A stretch of 64,000 nucleotides of DNA from an uncultured Collinsella sp. (lineage in GTDB: Bacteria; Actinomycetota; Coriobacteriia; Coriobacteriales; Coriobacteriaceae). Below the pieces are notes generated by a model that saw only the letters and a program-made list of their open reading frames with translations, was not told where the DNA came from and made no database searches. The DNA lies in assembly GCA_900541695.1 (NCBI GenBank), contig UQKL01000012.1, positions 10,750 through 74,749 on the forward strand, given 5' to 3'. The translations under genes were made by a program, and so were the position numbers. Shown here one piece after another: positions 20,526 through 28,264 of the stretch. How positions within the stretch are numbered: the first letter of the stretch is position 1; the number at the start of each line of letters is the position of its first letter.

Positions 20526-21222
20526 TGCCGCTAAGCCACGCATCCTCCTGGTCGAAGATGACCTGACCGTTCAAAACCTCGTTTCGACCGCGCTTGACCT
20601 CCACGGCTATGTCGTGAGCAAGGTTTGCAACGGCCAGGCCGCCATCATGGATGCGGTGTCGCACGGCCCCAGCCTCATCATGCTCGACCTCGGCCTTCCC
20701 GACATTGACGGTATCGAGGTCATCACGAAGATCCGAAGCTGGTCGGCAGTCCCCATTATCGTCATTTCGGCGCGCACCGAAGATTCCGACAAGATTGCAG
20801 CACTTGACGCAGGGGCAGACGACTACCTCACCAAGCCCTTTTCTGTGGATGAGTTGCTCGCGCGCGTCCGCGCGAATTTGAGGCGCTCCTCGATGGCGTC
20901 GAGCGAGTCGACAGAAGCGAGCACGTTCGACAACGGTCCGCTGCATATCGACTACGCCGCGGGATACGCGACGAAAGACGGACGCGAGCTCTCGCTCACC
21001 CCAACCGAGTACAAATTGCTCGTCCTTCTGGCGAAAAACGTCGACAAGGTGCTCACCCACACCTTCATCACCCGCGAGATATGGGGCACGAGCTGGGACA
21101 GCGATCTGGCGAGCCTGCGCGTGTTCATGCGCACCCTGCGCAAGAAGATCGAGGCAGACCCCTCTCATCCCAAGATGATTCAGACGCACATGGGTGTCGG
21201 GTACCGCATGCAGCGTCTCTAG
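20518..21222 (+). CDS. kdpE: KDP operon response regulator
   Basis: OmpR-family regulator phosphorylated by KdpD and activating kdpFABC. The 234-residue protein has a receiver domain (LLVEDD, phospho-Asp in LIMLDLGLPDIDG, conserved KPF) and a winged-helix domain (about 135-232) ending THMGVGYRM. The ATG overlaps the kdpD end and follows GAGGAGATCGAG. It is the last gene of the unit; a family C palindrome follows 8 bp later. Confidence 0.95.
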   Translation: MNNAAKPRILLVEDDLTVQNLVSTALDLHGYVVSKVCNGQAAIMDAVSHGPSLIMLDLGLPDIDGIEVITKIRSWSAVPIIVISARTEDSDKIAALDAGADDYLTKPFSVDELLARVRANLRRSSMASSESTEASTFDNGPLHIDYAAGYATKDGRELSLTPTEYKLLVLLAKNVDKVLTHTFITREIWGTSWDSDLASLRVFMRTLRKKIEADPSHPKMIQTHMGVGYRMQRL

Positions 21223-21229
21223 CCCACCC

Positions 21230-21318
21230 CACAAAAAGTTGCGGTGGAATACGGAGTAGATAAGGCCTTTGACAGCCAAAACAGTCCGTATTTCACCGCA
21301 ACTGATGGGCGGGGTGGA
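21230..21318. repeat. Family C 89-bp repeat, copy 2 (right of kdp cluster)
   Basis: Second copy of the element at 12816-12904 (85 of 89 identical). One arm of the 19-bp stem has a C-to-T change that would leave a G-U pair on one strand. An extra outer stem (CCACCCC with GGGGTGG) is present here. It could terminate kdpDE transcription. Confidence 0.85.
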
Positions 21319-21339
21319 GTTAGAGGCCCAGGTAGGTGG

Positions 21340-21438
21340 TCATGCCTTCGACGCGAGCTTGGCGTCGACGGCGGCATGGACGACCGTGAGCGGGCCGTTG
21401 ACCACATAGTTAACGATACCCAAAAAATACTCTTCGAC
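21340..21438 (-). pseudogene. Possible C-terminal coding remnant, unknown
   Basis: Between a TGA (439-441 of this kilobase on the complement) and a TGA at 21340-21342 the minus strand reads 32 sense codons with protein-like composition, containing FLGIVNYVVNGPLTVVHAAV and ending KLASKA. There is no start codon or ribosome site. I do not recognise the family; it may be the tail of a lost gene or chance. Confidence 0.25.
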
Positions 21439-21464
21439 TCACCGTGCTCTCTCTCAAATGCACA

Positions 21465-21498
21465 AAGCGCCCCGCGAACGGATGCTCGCGAGGCGCTT
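21465..21498 (-). terminator. Terminator of the feo unit
   Basis: A 13-bp stem with one mismatch (21465-21477 with 21486-21498) followed by a T-containing tract on the minus strand, 14 bp beyond the small Cys-rich gene. Confidence 0.7.
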
Positions 21499-21511
21499 AG
21501 ATGTCTGGACC

Positions 21512-21712
21512 TTACTTGATACCGCGGCCCAAGTCTTCGGCGATTTTGTCCACGCCCTTAAGTGCGGCGCACGTCTTTTTGTTGGAGCAATGCCCCGTGC
21601 AAACGCCACCCTGAGCGCAGTCGGCGCAGGTGCCCTTGCGGTAGACGCGCACGCACACGGCGACAAACGCAACGCCGATAACAGCCAGTACAACAATATC
21701 GATAGGTGCCAT
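21512..21712 (-). CDS. FeoB-associated Cys-rich membrane protein
   Basis: A 66-residue protein with one N-terminal membrane helix (about 4-22) and a short tail containing CADCAQGGVCTGHCSNKKTC. Proteins of this form are encoded right after feoB in many gut bacteria and are presumed to help ferrous iron transfer, though the mechanism is unproven. The start ATG follows GAGGAGG. It lies 175 bp beyond feoB, past a terminator, so it may be transcribed partly on its own. Confidence 0.85.
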   Translation of the reverse strand: MAPIDIVVLAVIGVAFVAVCVRVYRKGTCADCAQGGVCTGHCSNKKTCAALKGVDKIAEDLGRGIK

Positions 21713-21829
21713 AGCAAGCCTCCTCTAGTTAACCATCACTTACTTTACTCCATTCTCCACCTACCGAATAGGGACAGGTTTATTTTGGTCGGTTTTATCT
21801 GCGGAAACGCCACATCTCTCCCACCAAAA

Positions 21830-21858
21830 AGCCCGAGTGTCGCTGGGACACCCGGGCT
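21830..21858 (-). terminator. Terminator after feoB
   Basis: AGCCCGAGTGTC (21830-21841) pairs with 21847-21858 with one mismatch; TTTTTGG follows on the minus strand. A leaky terminator here would let feoB exceed the downstream small gene. Confidence 0.75.
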
Positions 21859-21887
21859 CGTGGAAAGGGGTTAATCCTTATTCAGAC

Positions 21888-24215
21888 TTAAGCGGAAACT
21901 GCGGCGGAAGCAGTGTTGGTCTCGTCCTCATCGGTCCATGCATGCTTGGGCATGGGTCGGAAAATCTGGAAGAGCATCGCAACCAGCAGCACAATGGCCA
22001 CAACCGTCCAGATACCAAACTGCCCAAGGACAAGCAGGTTGTAGAACTGGTTGATGAACAGGCCGATCACCCAAGCGAAGGCGCACTCGTAGCCGATGGC
22101 AATCGCGGTCCACTTGCCAGAGTCCATCTGGTTGCGGATGGTGCCAATGGCGGCAAAGCACGGAGCGCACAGCAGGTTGAAGGCGCCGAAGGCCACGCAA
22201 GCGCCCATGGTGGGGAACATGCCGGCAAACGCGGTCCACAGGCTCGGGTCGGTCTCGCCCGCGTCGGCGACGGACAGCAGCGAGCCGGCGGTGGCGACGA
22301 CGTTCTCCTTGGCGACGAGGCCAGAGACGGTCAGTGCGGTTGCCTGCCAGGTGCTAAAGCCGAGCGGGGCGAAGATCCAAGCGACCAGGTTGCCCAGCAT
22401 GGCGAGCACGGAGTAGTCCATGAACTCCTCGGGGATGCCGTCCATCGCAGGCAGGAAGCCAAAGGAGCCGTTGTAGCTACCAAAGTTGGACAGGAACCAA
22501 ACCACGACAGTGGAGGCAAAGATGACCGTGCCGGCCTTCTTGATAAAGGCCCAGCAGCGCTCCCACACGTGCAGCGCCCAAGAGCGGATCGCCGGGAAGT
22601 GGTAGGCAGGAAGCTCCATAACAAACGGCGTCGGGCGGCCGGCGAAGAGCTTGGTCTTCTTGAGCATGAGGCCCGAGGCAATGACGGCAAAGACGCCCAG
22701 GAAGTAGAAGAGCGGGCTGATCCACGCAGCGGTGGTAGAAGAGTCGCCAATGATGGAACCCATGAGCAGGGCGATGATCGGCAGCTTGGCGCCGCAAGGG
22801 ATGAACGTGGTGGTCATGACCGTCATGCGGCGGTCCTTCTCGTTCTCGATGGTCTTGGTAGCCATGACGCCGGGGACGCCGCAGCCCGAGGACACGAGCA
22901 TGGGGATAAAGGACTTACCGGACAGGCCAAAGCGGCGGAACACGCGGTCCATGATGAAGGCGACGCGGGCCATGTAACCGCAGTCCTCCAAGAAAGACAG
23001 CATCACAAAGAGCAGGAACATCTGCGGGACGAAGCCCATGATGGCGCCGATGCCAGCCACGATGCCGTCGCAGACGAGCGAATCGACCAGACCACCGTCC
23101 TCGGTACCGCCCGCCACGAGAGCGTCATGCACCGCGGTGGTGATACCCGGGACATAGGGGCCAAACTCGGCCGGGTCGACCGAGTCGGCATCATCGCCCG
23201 CAGCCTCGACAGCCGCGTCGTAGGCGTCGCGGCCCTGGCCGAGCACATACCAACCGTCGGTGCCAAAGAGCTGGTCGTTGGTGAAGTCGGTCACCGTGCC
23301 GCCCAGGGTGGAAACGGCGATGTAGTACACGCAGAACATGATGACCACAAAGATCGGCAGGCCCAGGATACGGTTGGTAACCACGCGGTCGATCTTCTCG
23401 GAGGTGCTCATCTTGGCCGGAGCCTTGGTCATGCACTCGTCGATAATGTGGGCAATCACGCCATAGCGCTCGCCGGTGATGATGGACTCGGCGTCGTCGT
23501 CGCAATCCTGCTCGCACTGGGCGACCAGCTGCTCGACGCGAGCGGCCTTCTCCTTGGTGAGGTTGATGAGCTTGCAGGCGTCCGCGTCGCGCTCAAACAG
23601 CTTGACAGCGTAGTAGCGACGCTTGTTGGCGGGAACGCTCGCCGGCAGGTTGTTCTCGATGTGGTCCAGAACGTCCTCGATAGAGGAATCGAACTTGTGC
23701 TCCGGCACCTGGCCCTTGGAAGCAGCGGACTTCTTGACCTGCTCGAACAGCTCCGTGATGCCCTTGTTCTTAAGAGCCGAGATCATCATGACCGGGCAGC
23801 CGAGCTTCTTGGAGAGCTTGTCGGTGTCGATCTTGTCGCCGTTCTTCTCGACCAGGTCGGCCATGTTGAGGGCGACGACTACGGGCAGGCCGGTCTCGAT
23901 AACCTGAAGCGCCAGGTACAGGTTGCGCTCGAGGTTGGTGGCATCGACAACCTGGACGACCACATCGGGCTCGCCGCTCATGAGGTAGTCGCGCGAGCAC
24001 TGCTCCTCGGGGCTGTAGGGGGAAAGCGAGTAGATGCCGGGGAGGTCCGTAATGGTAACGTTCTTGTCGCTTAGGAGCTTGGCCTCCTTTTTCTCAACCG
24101 TGACGCCGGGCCAGTTGCCAACGTAGCCGTTGGCGCCGGTGATCAGGTTGAAAAGCGTGGTCTTGCCGCAGTTGGGGTTACCCGCCAGCGCGACATGGAT
24201 CTGAGAATCCGCCAT
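21888..24215 (-). CDS. feoB: Ferrous iron transport protein B
   Basis: GTPase-coupled Fe2+ importer of the cytoplasmic membrane. The 775-residue protein has an N-terminal G domain (G1 GNPNCGKTTL, G3 DLPGIYSLSPYSPEE, G4 NMAD), a helical spacer, and a polytopic domain with two gate motifs and the cysteine-containing stretches SSGCGVPGVMAT and NLLCAPCFAAIG. A loop of about 60 residues rich in Asp and Ala (about 310-375) enlarges the first periplasmic region. The ATG follows AAGGAAGAAGG. Two feoA genes precede it. Confidence 0.96.
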   Translation of the reverse strand: MADSQIHVALAGNPNCGKTTLFNLITGANGYVGNWPGVTVEKKEAKLLSDKNVTITDLPGIYSLSPYSPEEQCSRDYLMSGEPDVVVQVVDATNLERNLYLALQVIETGLPVVVALNMADLVEKNGDKIDTDKLSKKLGCPVMMISALKNKGITELFEQVKKSAASKGQVPEHKFDSSIEDVLDHIENNLPASVPANKRRYYAVKLFERDADACKLINLTKEKAARVEQLVAQCEQDCDDDAESIITGERYGVIAHIIDECMTKAPAKMSTSEKIDRVVTNRILGLPIFVVIMFCVYYIAVSTLGGTVTDFTNDQLFGTDGWYVLGQGRDAYDAAVEAAGDDADSVDPAEFGPYVPGITTAVHDALVAGGTEDGGLVDSLVCDGIVAGIGAIMGFVPQMFLLFVMLSFLEDCGYMARVAFIMDRVFRRFGLSGKSFIPMLVSSGCGVPGVMATKTIENEKDRRMTVMTTTFIPCGAKLPIIALLMGSIIGDSSTTAAWISPLFYFLGVFAVIASGLMLKKTKLFAGRPTPFVMELPAYHFPAIRSWALHVWERCWAFIKKAGTVIFASTVVVWFLSNFGSYNGSFGFLPAMDGIPEEFMDYSVLAMLGNLVAWIFAPLGFSTWQATALTVSGLVAKENVVATAGSLLSVADAGETDPSLWTAFAGMFPTMGACVAFGAFNLLCAPCFAAIGTIRNQMDSGKWTAIAIGYECAFAWVIGLFINQFYNLLVLGQFGIWTVVAIVLLVAMLFQIFRPMPKHAWTDEDETNTASAAVSA

Positions 24216-24290
24216 TCAATCCTTCTTCCTTGTGTGCCTGCGCTGCTTTCTCCGCGCAGGCTGGATAATGTGCTTCAAAGATGCTGCATT

Positions 24291-24310
24291 AAGTTAGAAA
24301 AACCTAACTT
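24291..24310. promoter_or_regulatory. Inverted repeat between feoA and feoB
   Basis: AAGTTAG (24291-24297) and CTAACTT (24304-24310) form a 7-bp inverted repeat with a 6-bp spacer, 75 bp before feoB. It recalls the half-sites of DtxR/IdeR-type iron boxes (TWAGGTTAG), but the spacer is longer than in that consensus, so the regulator is uncertain. Confidence 0.4.
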
Positions 24311-24338
24311 TATCTGCAGAAATATGTGCCGCCGGCCC

Positions 24339-24560
24339 TTACTGGACCTCGACGACGGCAGCCTCCTCCTTGCGGATGGAGAGCTCGTAGCCGCGCACGT
24401 TGATCTCGACCGGATCTCCGAGCGGTGCAACCTTTACGACCTTGAACGAAGTGCCCTTGATAAGCCCCAGGTCCATAAGGTGGCGGCGAAGCGCACCCTC
24501 ACCGTGAAGCTTGACGATGGTGGAGCTCTCGCCCACCTTAACGTCACCCAACGTCTTCAT
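24339..24560 (-). CDS. feoA: FeoA-family protein (SH3-like)
   Basis: A 73-residue cytosolic SH3-fold protein that acts with FeoB in Fe2+ uptake. It shows the family pattern MKTLGDVKVGES, RRHLMDLGLIKGTSF, PLGDPVEINVRGYELSIRKEEA. It is the second of two consecutive feoA genes and lies 123 bp before feoB, with an inverted repeat in the gap. Confidence 0.93.
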   Translation of the reverse strand: MKTLGDVKVGESSTIVKLHGEGALRRHLMDLGLIKGTSFKVVKVAPLGDPVEINVRGYELSIRKEEAAVVEVQ

Positions 24561-24600
24561 TTACTTGTCCCCCTTTCAGTGCGTACAGAAATTCCGTCGA

Positions 24601-24843
24601 CTAACCGACGGTCATGATGTGCATGGCAACTTTGGAATCGATGCCAAAGCGTGCGCCCAGCACCGTGACGATGATATTGGCGCCACTCGAGCTCACCACG
24701 TGGATTTCGTTGCCCTCGACAAAGCCGAGGTCCTTGAGGTGGTGCTTCATGTCCTCATTGCCCTTTACACGAGACACGCGCACGGTTTCGCCCGCTTTTA
24801 CCATCGAAAGCGGCATGGCCGGCATCTGCGGTCCGCAAGACAT
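24601..24843 (-). CDS. feoA: FeoA-family protein, first copy
   Basis: An 80-residue FeoA-domain protein (MVKAGETVRVSRVKG, MKHHLKDLGFVEGNEIHVV, GARFGIDSKVAMHIMTV) preceding the other feoA by 40 bp. It starts with MSCGPQM, giving a Cys near the N-terminus that the second copy lacks. Twin feoA genes before feoB are common in gut anaerobes. A perfect 15-bp inverted repeat lies in its promoter region. Confidence 0.92.
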   Translation of the reverse strand: MSCGPQMPAMPLSMVKAGETVRVSRVKGNEDMKHHLKDLGFVEGNEIHVVSSSGANIIVTVLGARFGIDSKVAMHIMTVG

Positions 24844-24885
24844 GAGTGGCTCCTAACGTCAGTTCGTCCTCAACATCGACGCGAT

Positions 24886-24939
24886 AAAAGTTAACCACGT
24901 CTATGTTCGCTTTAGTAAACTAGCACGTGGTTAACTTTT
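24886..24939. promoter_or_regulatory. Perfect 15-bp inverted repeat before the feo operon
   Basis: AAAAGTTAACCACGT (24886-24900) and its exact inverse complement (24925-24939) flank 24 bp, 43 bp before the first feoA. The spacing would suit two operators bracketing the promoter. The AAGTTA core recurs in the inverted repeat at 24291-24310, hinting at one regulator for both. Confidence 0.55.
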
Positions 24940-24991
24940 TGGAAAGGGTCCCTATTCAGATTTCGAAAAAGTTTCCTTTATGAAACAAAAG

Positions 24992-25024
24992 AGGCACCGC
25001 AAAGACCATCTCTTTGCGGTGCCT
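24992..25024 (-). terminator. Terminator of the HPr-like gene
   Basis: A perfect 14-bp stem (24992-25005 with 25011-25024), loop of 5, followed by CTTTTGTTTC on the minus strand, 54 bp beyond the stop codon. Confidence 0.85.
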
Positions 25025-25078
25025 TGTCATACCAATTTATGCAACAAAGGGGACTGTCCCCTTGTCACATTGTTGAGG

Positions 25079-25327
25079 TTAGAGCGAGAGGTTTCTGATC
25101 GACGTGACGCAGGAGGCCTCATCCACACCCGAAACGCGGAAGATGATGTTCTCGCCGCACTCGCCGTAGAGAGCCATGAGGCCCATAACATCGCGGCCAT
25201 CCGTGTGGCGGTCGCCGATGCTGACCGACACGTCGCTACGATGCTTGGCAATGATGTCATAGAGCAGCGCAACCGGGCGGGCATGCAGTCCCAACGGATC
25301 TTTAATCGTCTTCGTAAACTCGACCAT
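25079..25327 (-). CDS. HPr-family phosphocarrier protein with Asp46
   Basis: An 82-residue HPr-like protein. The phosphocarrier motif GLHARPVAL places His15 exactly where HPr carries the phosphoryl group from enzyme I to sugar permeases. At position 46, the regulatory serine phosphorylated by HPr kinase in Gram-positives, it has Asp (GRDVMGLMAL), a natural equivalent of the phosphomimic. No PTS genes adjoin it. It may be a specialised or regulatory paralogue. The start MVEFTK follows GGGAGGGG; a longer in-frame extension is unlikely. Confidence 0.85.
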   Translation of the reverse strand: MVEFTKTIKDPLGLHARPVALLYDIIAKHRSDVSVSIGDRHTDGRDVMGLMALYGECGENIIFRVSGVDEASCVTSIRNLSL

Positions 25328-25415
25328 GTCCCCTCCCACGACATCGCACATTCGGCCGGCAAACCCAGCCACGTGGTAGTTATTGTACGTTACCGGCGCA
25401 CCCCCGTCTCACAAA

Positions 25416-25446
25416 AAACGAGGGAAGGCACACGTCCTTCCCTCGT
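25416..25446 (-). terminator. Terminator of aspS
   Basis: AACGAGGGAAGG (25416-25427) pairs perfectly with 25435-25446 and is followed by TTTTTTG on the minus strand, 25 bp after the aspS stop. Confidence 0.85.
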
Positions 25447-25470
25447 TACGGGCAATATGTAGCTGCTCGC

Positions 25471-27258
25471 CTACATCAGGCGCAGGCTGACATCCTTGAG
25501 CTGGGCGCCGGAAACGGCACTCGGGGCGCCCGACATGAGGTCGGAGCCGCTGGCCGTCTTGGGGAACGCCATGACGTCGCGGATGGAGTCGGAGCCGGTG
25601 AGCAGCATGCACACGCGGTCCAGGCCCAGGGCGAAGCCGCCCATCGGGGGCGCACCAAACTTGAGAGCCTCCATGAGGAAGCCGAACTGAGACTCGGCGC
25701 GCTCTTCGGTAAAGCCCAGGAGCTTGAGCATGGACATCTGCATCTCGGCGTTGTGGATACGCATACCGCCGCCACCGGCCTCAAAGCCGTCCATGACAAA
25801 GTCGTAGGTGCAAGAACCGGCTGCCAACGGATTGGCCTCGATCTTGGCGATGTCGGTCTCGGTCGGCAGGGTGAAGGGCTGGTGCTCGGCAGCGTAAGCC
25901 TTGCGGTCCTCGTCCCAGTGGAACAGCGGGAAGTTGACGACCCACAGGAAGTCGTGGCCCTCGCGCTTGATCTCGAGCGCGTTAGCCATGTGGGAACGCA
26001 TGCCGCCCAGGATCTCGTCGGAGAGCAGGCGCGGGCCGGCGGCGAACATCACAAGGTCGCCGGGCTCGACGTCCATGCGCTCGCGCAGGGCGGCCATCTC
26101 CTCGTCCGAGAAGAACTTGACGATGGGGCTGTTGATGGAGCCGTCCTCGCGGAAGGCGATCCAGGCCAGGCCCTTGGCGCCAAACGTGGAAGCCACGCCG
26201 GCAAGCTTATCGATCTTGGCGCGAGCCCAGGCACCGGCGCCCTTGGCGTTGATGGCCTTGACGACAGAGCCCTCCTCGTTTGCAGCAGTCGCAAAGACCT
26301 TGAACTTGGAGTTGGCAAAGATGTCGGTCAGGTCAACCAGGTGCATGCCGTAGCGAGTATCGGGCTTGTCGGAGCCATAGGTGTCCATGGCCTCCCAATA
26401 GTCCATGCGGCGCAGCGGCGTGGGCATCTCGACACCCATGCGGCCGAAGGCGTCGGCCAGGACCTCTTCGAGCGCGCTCATGACGTCGTTCTGGTCCACG
26501 AAGGACATCTCGATATCGACCTGGGTGAACTCGGGCTGACGGTCGGCACGCAAGTCCTCGTCGCGGAAGCACTTGGCGACCTGGTAGTAGCGCTCGACGC
26601 CACCGACCATAAGCAGCTGCTTCAGGAGCTGCGGGGACTGCGGCAGAGCGTAGAAGTTGCCCGGCTGGATGCGGCTGGGGACGATGAAGTCGCGGGCGCC
26701 CTCGGGCGTGGACTTGAACAGGGAGGGCGTCTCGACCTCCATGAACTCACGGTTGTGCAGCGCCTCGCGAATGGCAAAGGTAAAGTCGGAGCGCAGCTTG
26801 AGGTTGGCCATCATCTCGGGACGACGGAGGTCCAGATAGCGATAACGCAGGCGGGTGTCCTCGCTGGTCTCGATGCCGTCCTCGATCTGGAACGGCGGGG
26901 TGACGGACGTGTTGAGCACCTCGGCGTGGTCGGTCAGGACCTCGATCTCGCCGGTCGCGAGCTTGGTGTTGGTGGTCTCCTCGCCACGGGCGCGCACGAC
27001 GCCGTGGATCTTGATGGGCCACTCGGGACGCATGGTCTCGGCGATCTTAAAGGCATCGCCATCGGAGTGCTCGGGGTCGAAGGTGAGCTGCGTGATACCC
27101 TCGCGGTCGCGAAGGTCGCAGAAGATAAGGCCGCCGTGGTCGCGGCGACGGCTCACCCAACCGGTGAGGGTGACCTCTTCGCCCACGTTCTCGCTGCGAA
27201 GCTCGCCGCAGGTACGGGTGTGCATGGAATGCTCGTCGATGGGACGGGTCTGGCTCAT
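25471..27258 (-). CDS. aspS: Aspartyl-tRNA synthetase
   Basis: Charges tRNA-Asp. The 595-residue class II synthetase has an N-terminal OB anticodon-binding domain (EEVTLTGWVSRRRDHGGLIF), motif 2 (CFRDEDLRADRQPEFTQVD), the bacterial GAD insertion domain (about 300-415), and motif 3 (GGFALGLDRVCMLL). Its start ATG follows AAAGGAGG. The leader contains a GC hairpin (27287-27311) 20-odd bp before the ribosome site, but no T-box consensus was found. Whether it also charges tRNA-Asn cannot be told. Confidence 0.96.
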   Translation of the reverse strand: MSQTRPIDEHSMHTRTCGELRSENVGEEVTLTGWVSRRRDHGGLIFCDLRDREGITQLTFDPEHSDGDAFKIAETMRPEWPIKIHGVVRARGEETTNTKLATGEIEVLTDHAEVLNTSVTPPFQIEDGIETSEDTRLRYRYLDLRRPEMMANLKLRSDFTFAIREALHNREFMEVETPSLFKSTPEGARDFIVPSRIQPGNFYALPQSPQLLKQLLMVGGVERYYQVAKCFRDEDLRADRQPEFTQVDIEMSFVDQNDVMSALEEVLADAFGRMGVEMPTPLRRMDYWEAMDTYGSDKPDTRYGMHLVDLTDIFANSKFKVFATAANEEGSVVKAINAKGAGAWARAKIDKLAGVASTFGAKGLAWIAFREDGSINSPIVKFFSDEEMAALRERMDVEPGDLVMFAAGPRLLSDEILGGMRSHMANALEIKREGHDFLWVVNFPLFHWDEDRKAYAAEHQPFTLPTETDIAKIEANPLAAGSCTYDFVMDGFEAGGGGMRIHNAEMQMSMLKLLGFTEERAESQFGFLMEALKFGAPPMGGFALGLDRVCMLLTGSDSIRDVMAFPKTASGSDLMSGAPSAVSGAQLKDVSLRLM

Positions 27259-27514
27259 ACCAGTGATCCTCCTTTATGGATCTGTGCCGCCCCGTGTCGT
27301 TCCGGGCGGCGTCGTACAGATTTGCCCGGCCTGCGTAAACCGCGCAGCCAGACATGGCGTTCTATCTTATCGCACCTGTGTCGATGTGCCGCGGAAAAGT
27401 AGCTCCTGCCCAAAGACTTGACGGAGACGAAACAATTGACGCGCCGCGGCACCCGCCCGCGCTCGTCACGTGCGACAATGTGCCCCAATACAACTGCACT
27501 CGGAAAGGCCCGTC

Positions 27515-28150
27515 ATGACCGCACACCTCATCGTTATGGATATCGACTCCACGCTCATCAACCAGGAGGTCATCGACCTGTTGGGCGAGGAGGCCGGCGT
27601 AGGCGAGCAGGTGGCACAGATCACTGAGCGCGCCATGCGCGGCGAGCTTGACTTTAAGCAGGCACTCGAGGAGCGCGTGGGGCTGCTCGCCGGCCTGGAC
27701 GAGAGCGTGTTCGAGCGCACCTTTGAGCGTGTGACGTTTACCCCCGGCGCGCTGGAGCTTGTGCGCTCGGCGCACAGCAAGGGCTGGAAGGTCGGCGTGG
27801 TAAGCGGCGGCTTTCACGAGGTCGCCGACAAGATCGTGACCGCCGCGGGCATCGATTTTTGCCTGGCTAACCGCCTGGAGGTCGTGGACGGCAAGCTCAC
27901 GGGTAAGCTGGCGGCAGACATCGTGACCAAGGAGTCCAAGCTTATCCAGCTGTTGGACTGGACAGTTGAGTGCGGCGTCGACATAGCCCATACGGTCGCA
28001 ATCGGCGACGGGGCAAACGACATCCCCATGATCCAGGCCGCAGGCACGGGCATCGCATTTTGCGCCAAGCCCAAGACGCGCGAGGCGGCCCCGTTTGCCA
28101 TCGACGAGCGCAACCTGATGCTCGCCATGGACATCATCCTGCGCGACTAG
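27515..28150 (+). CDS. serB: Phosphoserine phosphatase (HAD family)
   Basis: Last step of serine synthesis, hydrolysing O-phosphoserine. The 211-residue protein has the HAD motifs in order: MDIDSTLI (nucleophile Asp), GVVSGGFHEVAD, a Lys in AKPKTRE, and AIGDGANDIPMI. Its alpha-helical cap (about 20-75) is typical of SerB, and the N-terminal ACT domain seen in some homologues is absent. It starts at ATG behind GGAAAGGCC and stands alone between aspS (divergent) and the lar genes. Confidence 0.88.
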   Translation: MTAHLIVMDIDSTLINQEVIDLLGEEAGVGEQVAQITERAMRGELDFKQALEERVGLLAGLDESVFERTFERVTFTPGALELVRSAHSKGWKVGVVSGGFHEVADKIVTAAGIDFCLANRLEVVDGKLTGKLAADIVTKESKLIQLLDWTVECGVDIAHTVAIGDGANDIPMIQAAGTGIAFCAKPKTREAAPFAIDERNLMLAMDIILRD

Positions 28151-28186
28151 TCAATCCATCTAACAATTGAATCAGTCTGTCCTATA

Positions 28187-28241
28187 GTTTCCGAACAATT
28201 TTGTCTTAGTGTTCGGAAACATACCCTTTGAGTGCTAGACT
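28187..28241 (+). promoter_or_regulatory. Operator and promoter of the larB unit
   Basis: GTTTCCGAACA (28187-28197) and its exact inverse complement (28210-28220) form an 11-bp inverted repeat with 12 bp between. The right arm overlaps a plausible -35 (TTCGGA, 28212-28217), with TAGACT (28236-28241) as -10 at 18-bp spacing, so a bound protein would repress. The TetR-family product encoded two genes downstream is a candidate ligand-responsive repressor. Confidence 0.5.
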
Positions 28242-28264
28242 TTGCGCCGTCGAAGGGAACATAT

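Noticed and set aside
12816..21318. kdp cluster as a composite transposon
   Set aside because: The flanking repeats are 89 bp with no transposase, no terminal inverted repeats of an IS and no visible target duplication; only the repeat itself is claimed.
21837..24074. 745-codon plus-strand open frame opposite feoB
   Set aside because: Antisense shadow; its composition (His, Asp, Gly, Gln rich) is typical of reversed coding sequence.
27259..27340. T-box or other tRNA-sensing leader for aspS
   Set aside because: A GC hairpin is present (27287-27311), but no T-box sequence, specifier loop or antiterminator was found, and the leader is too short.
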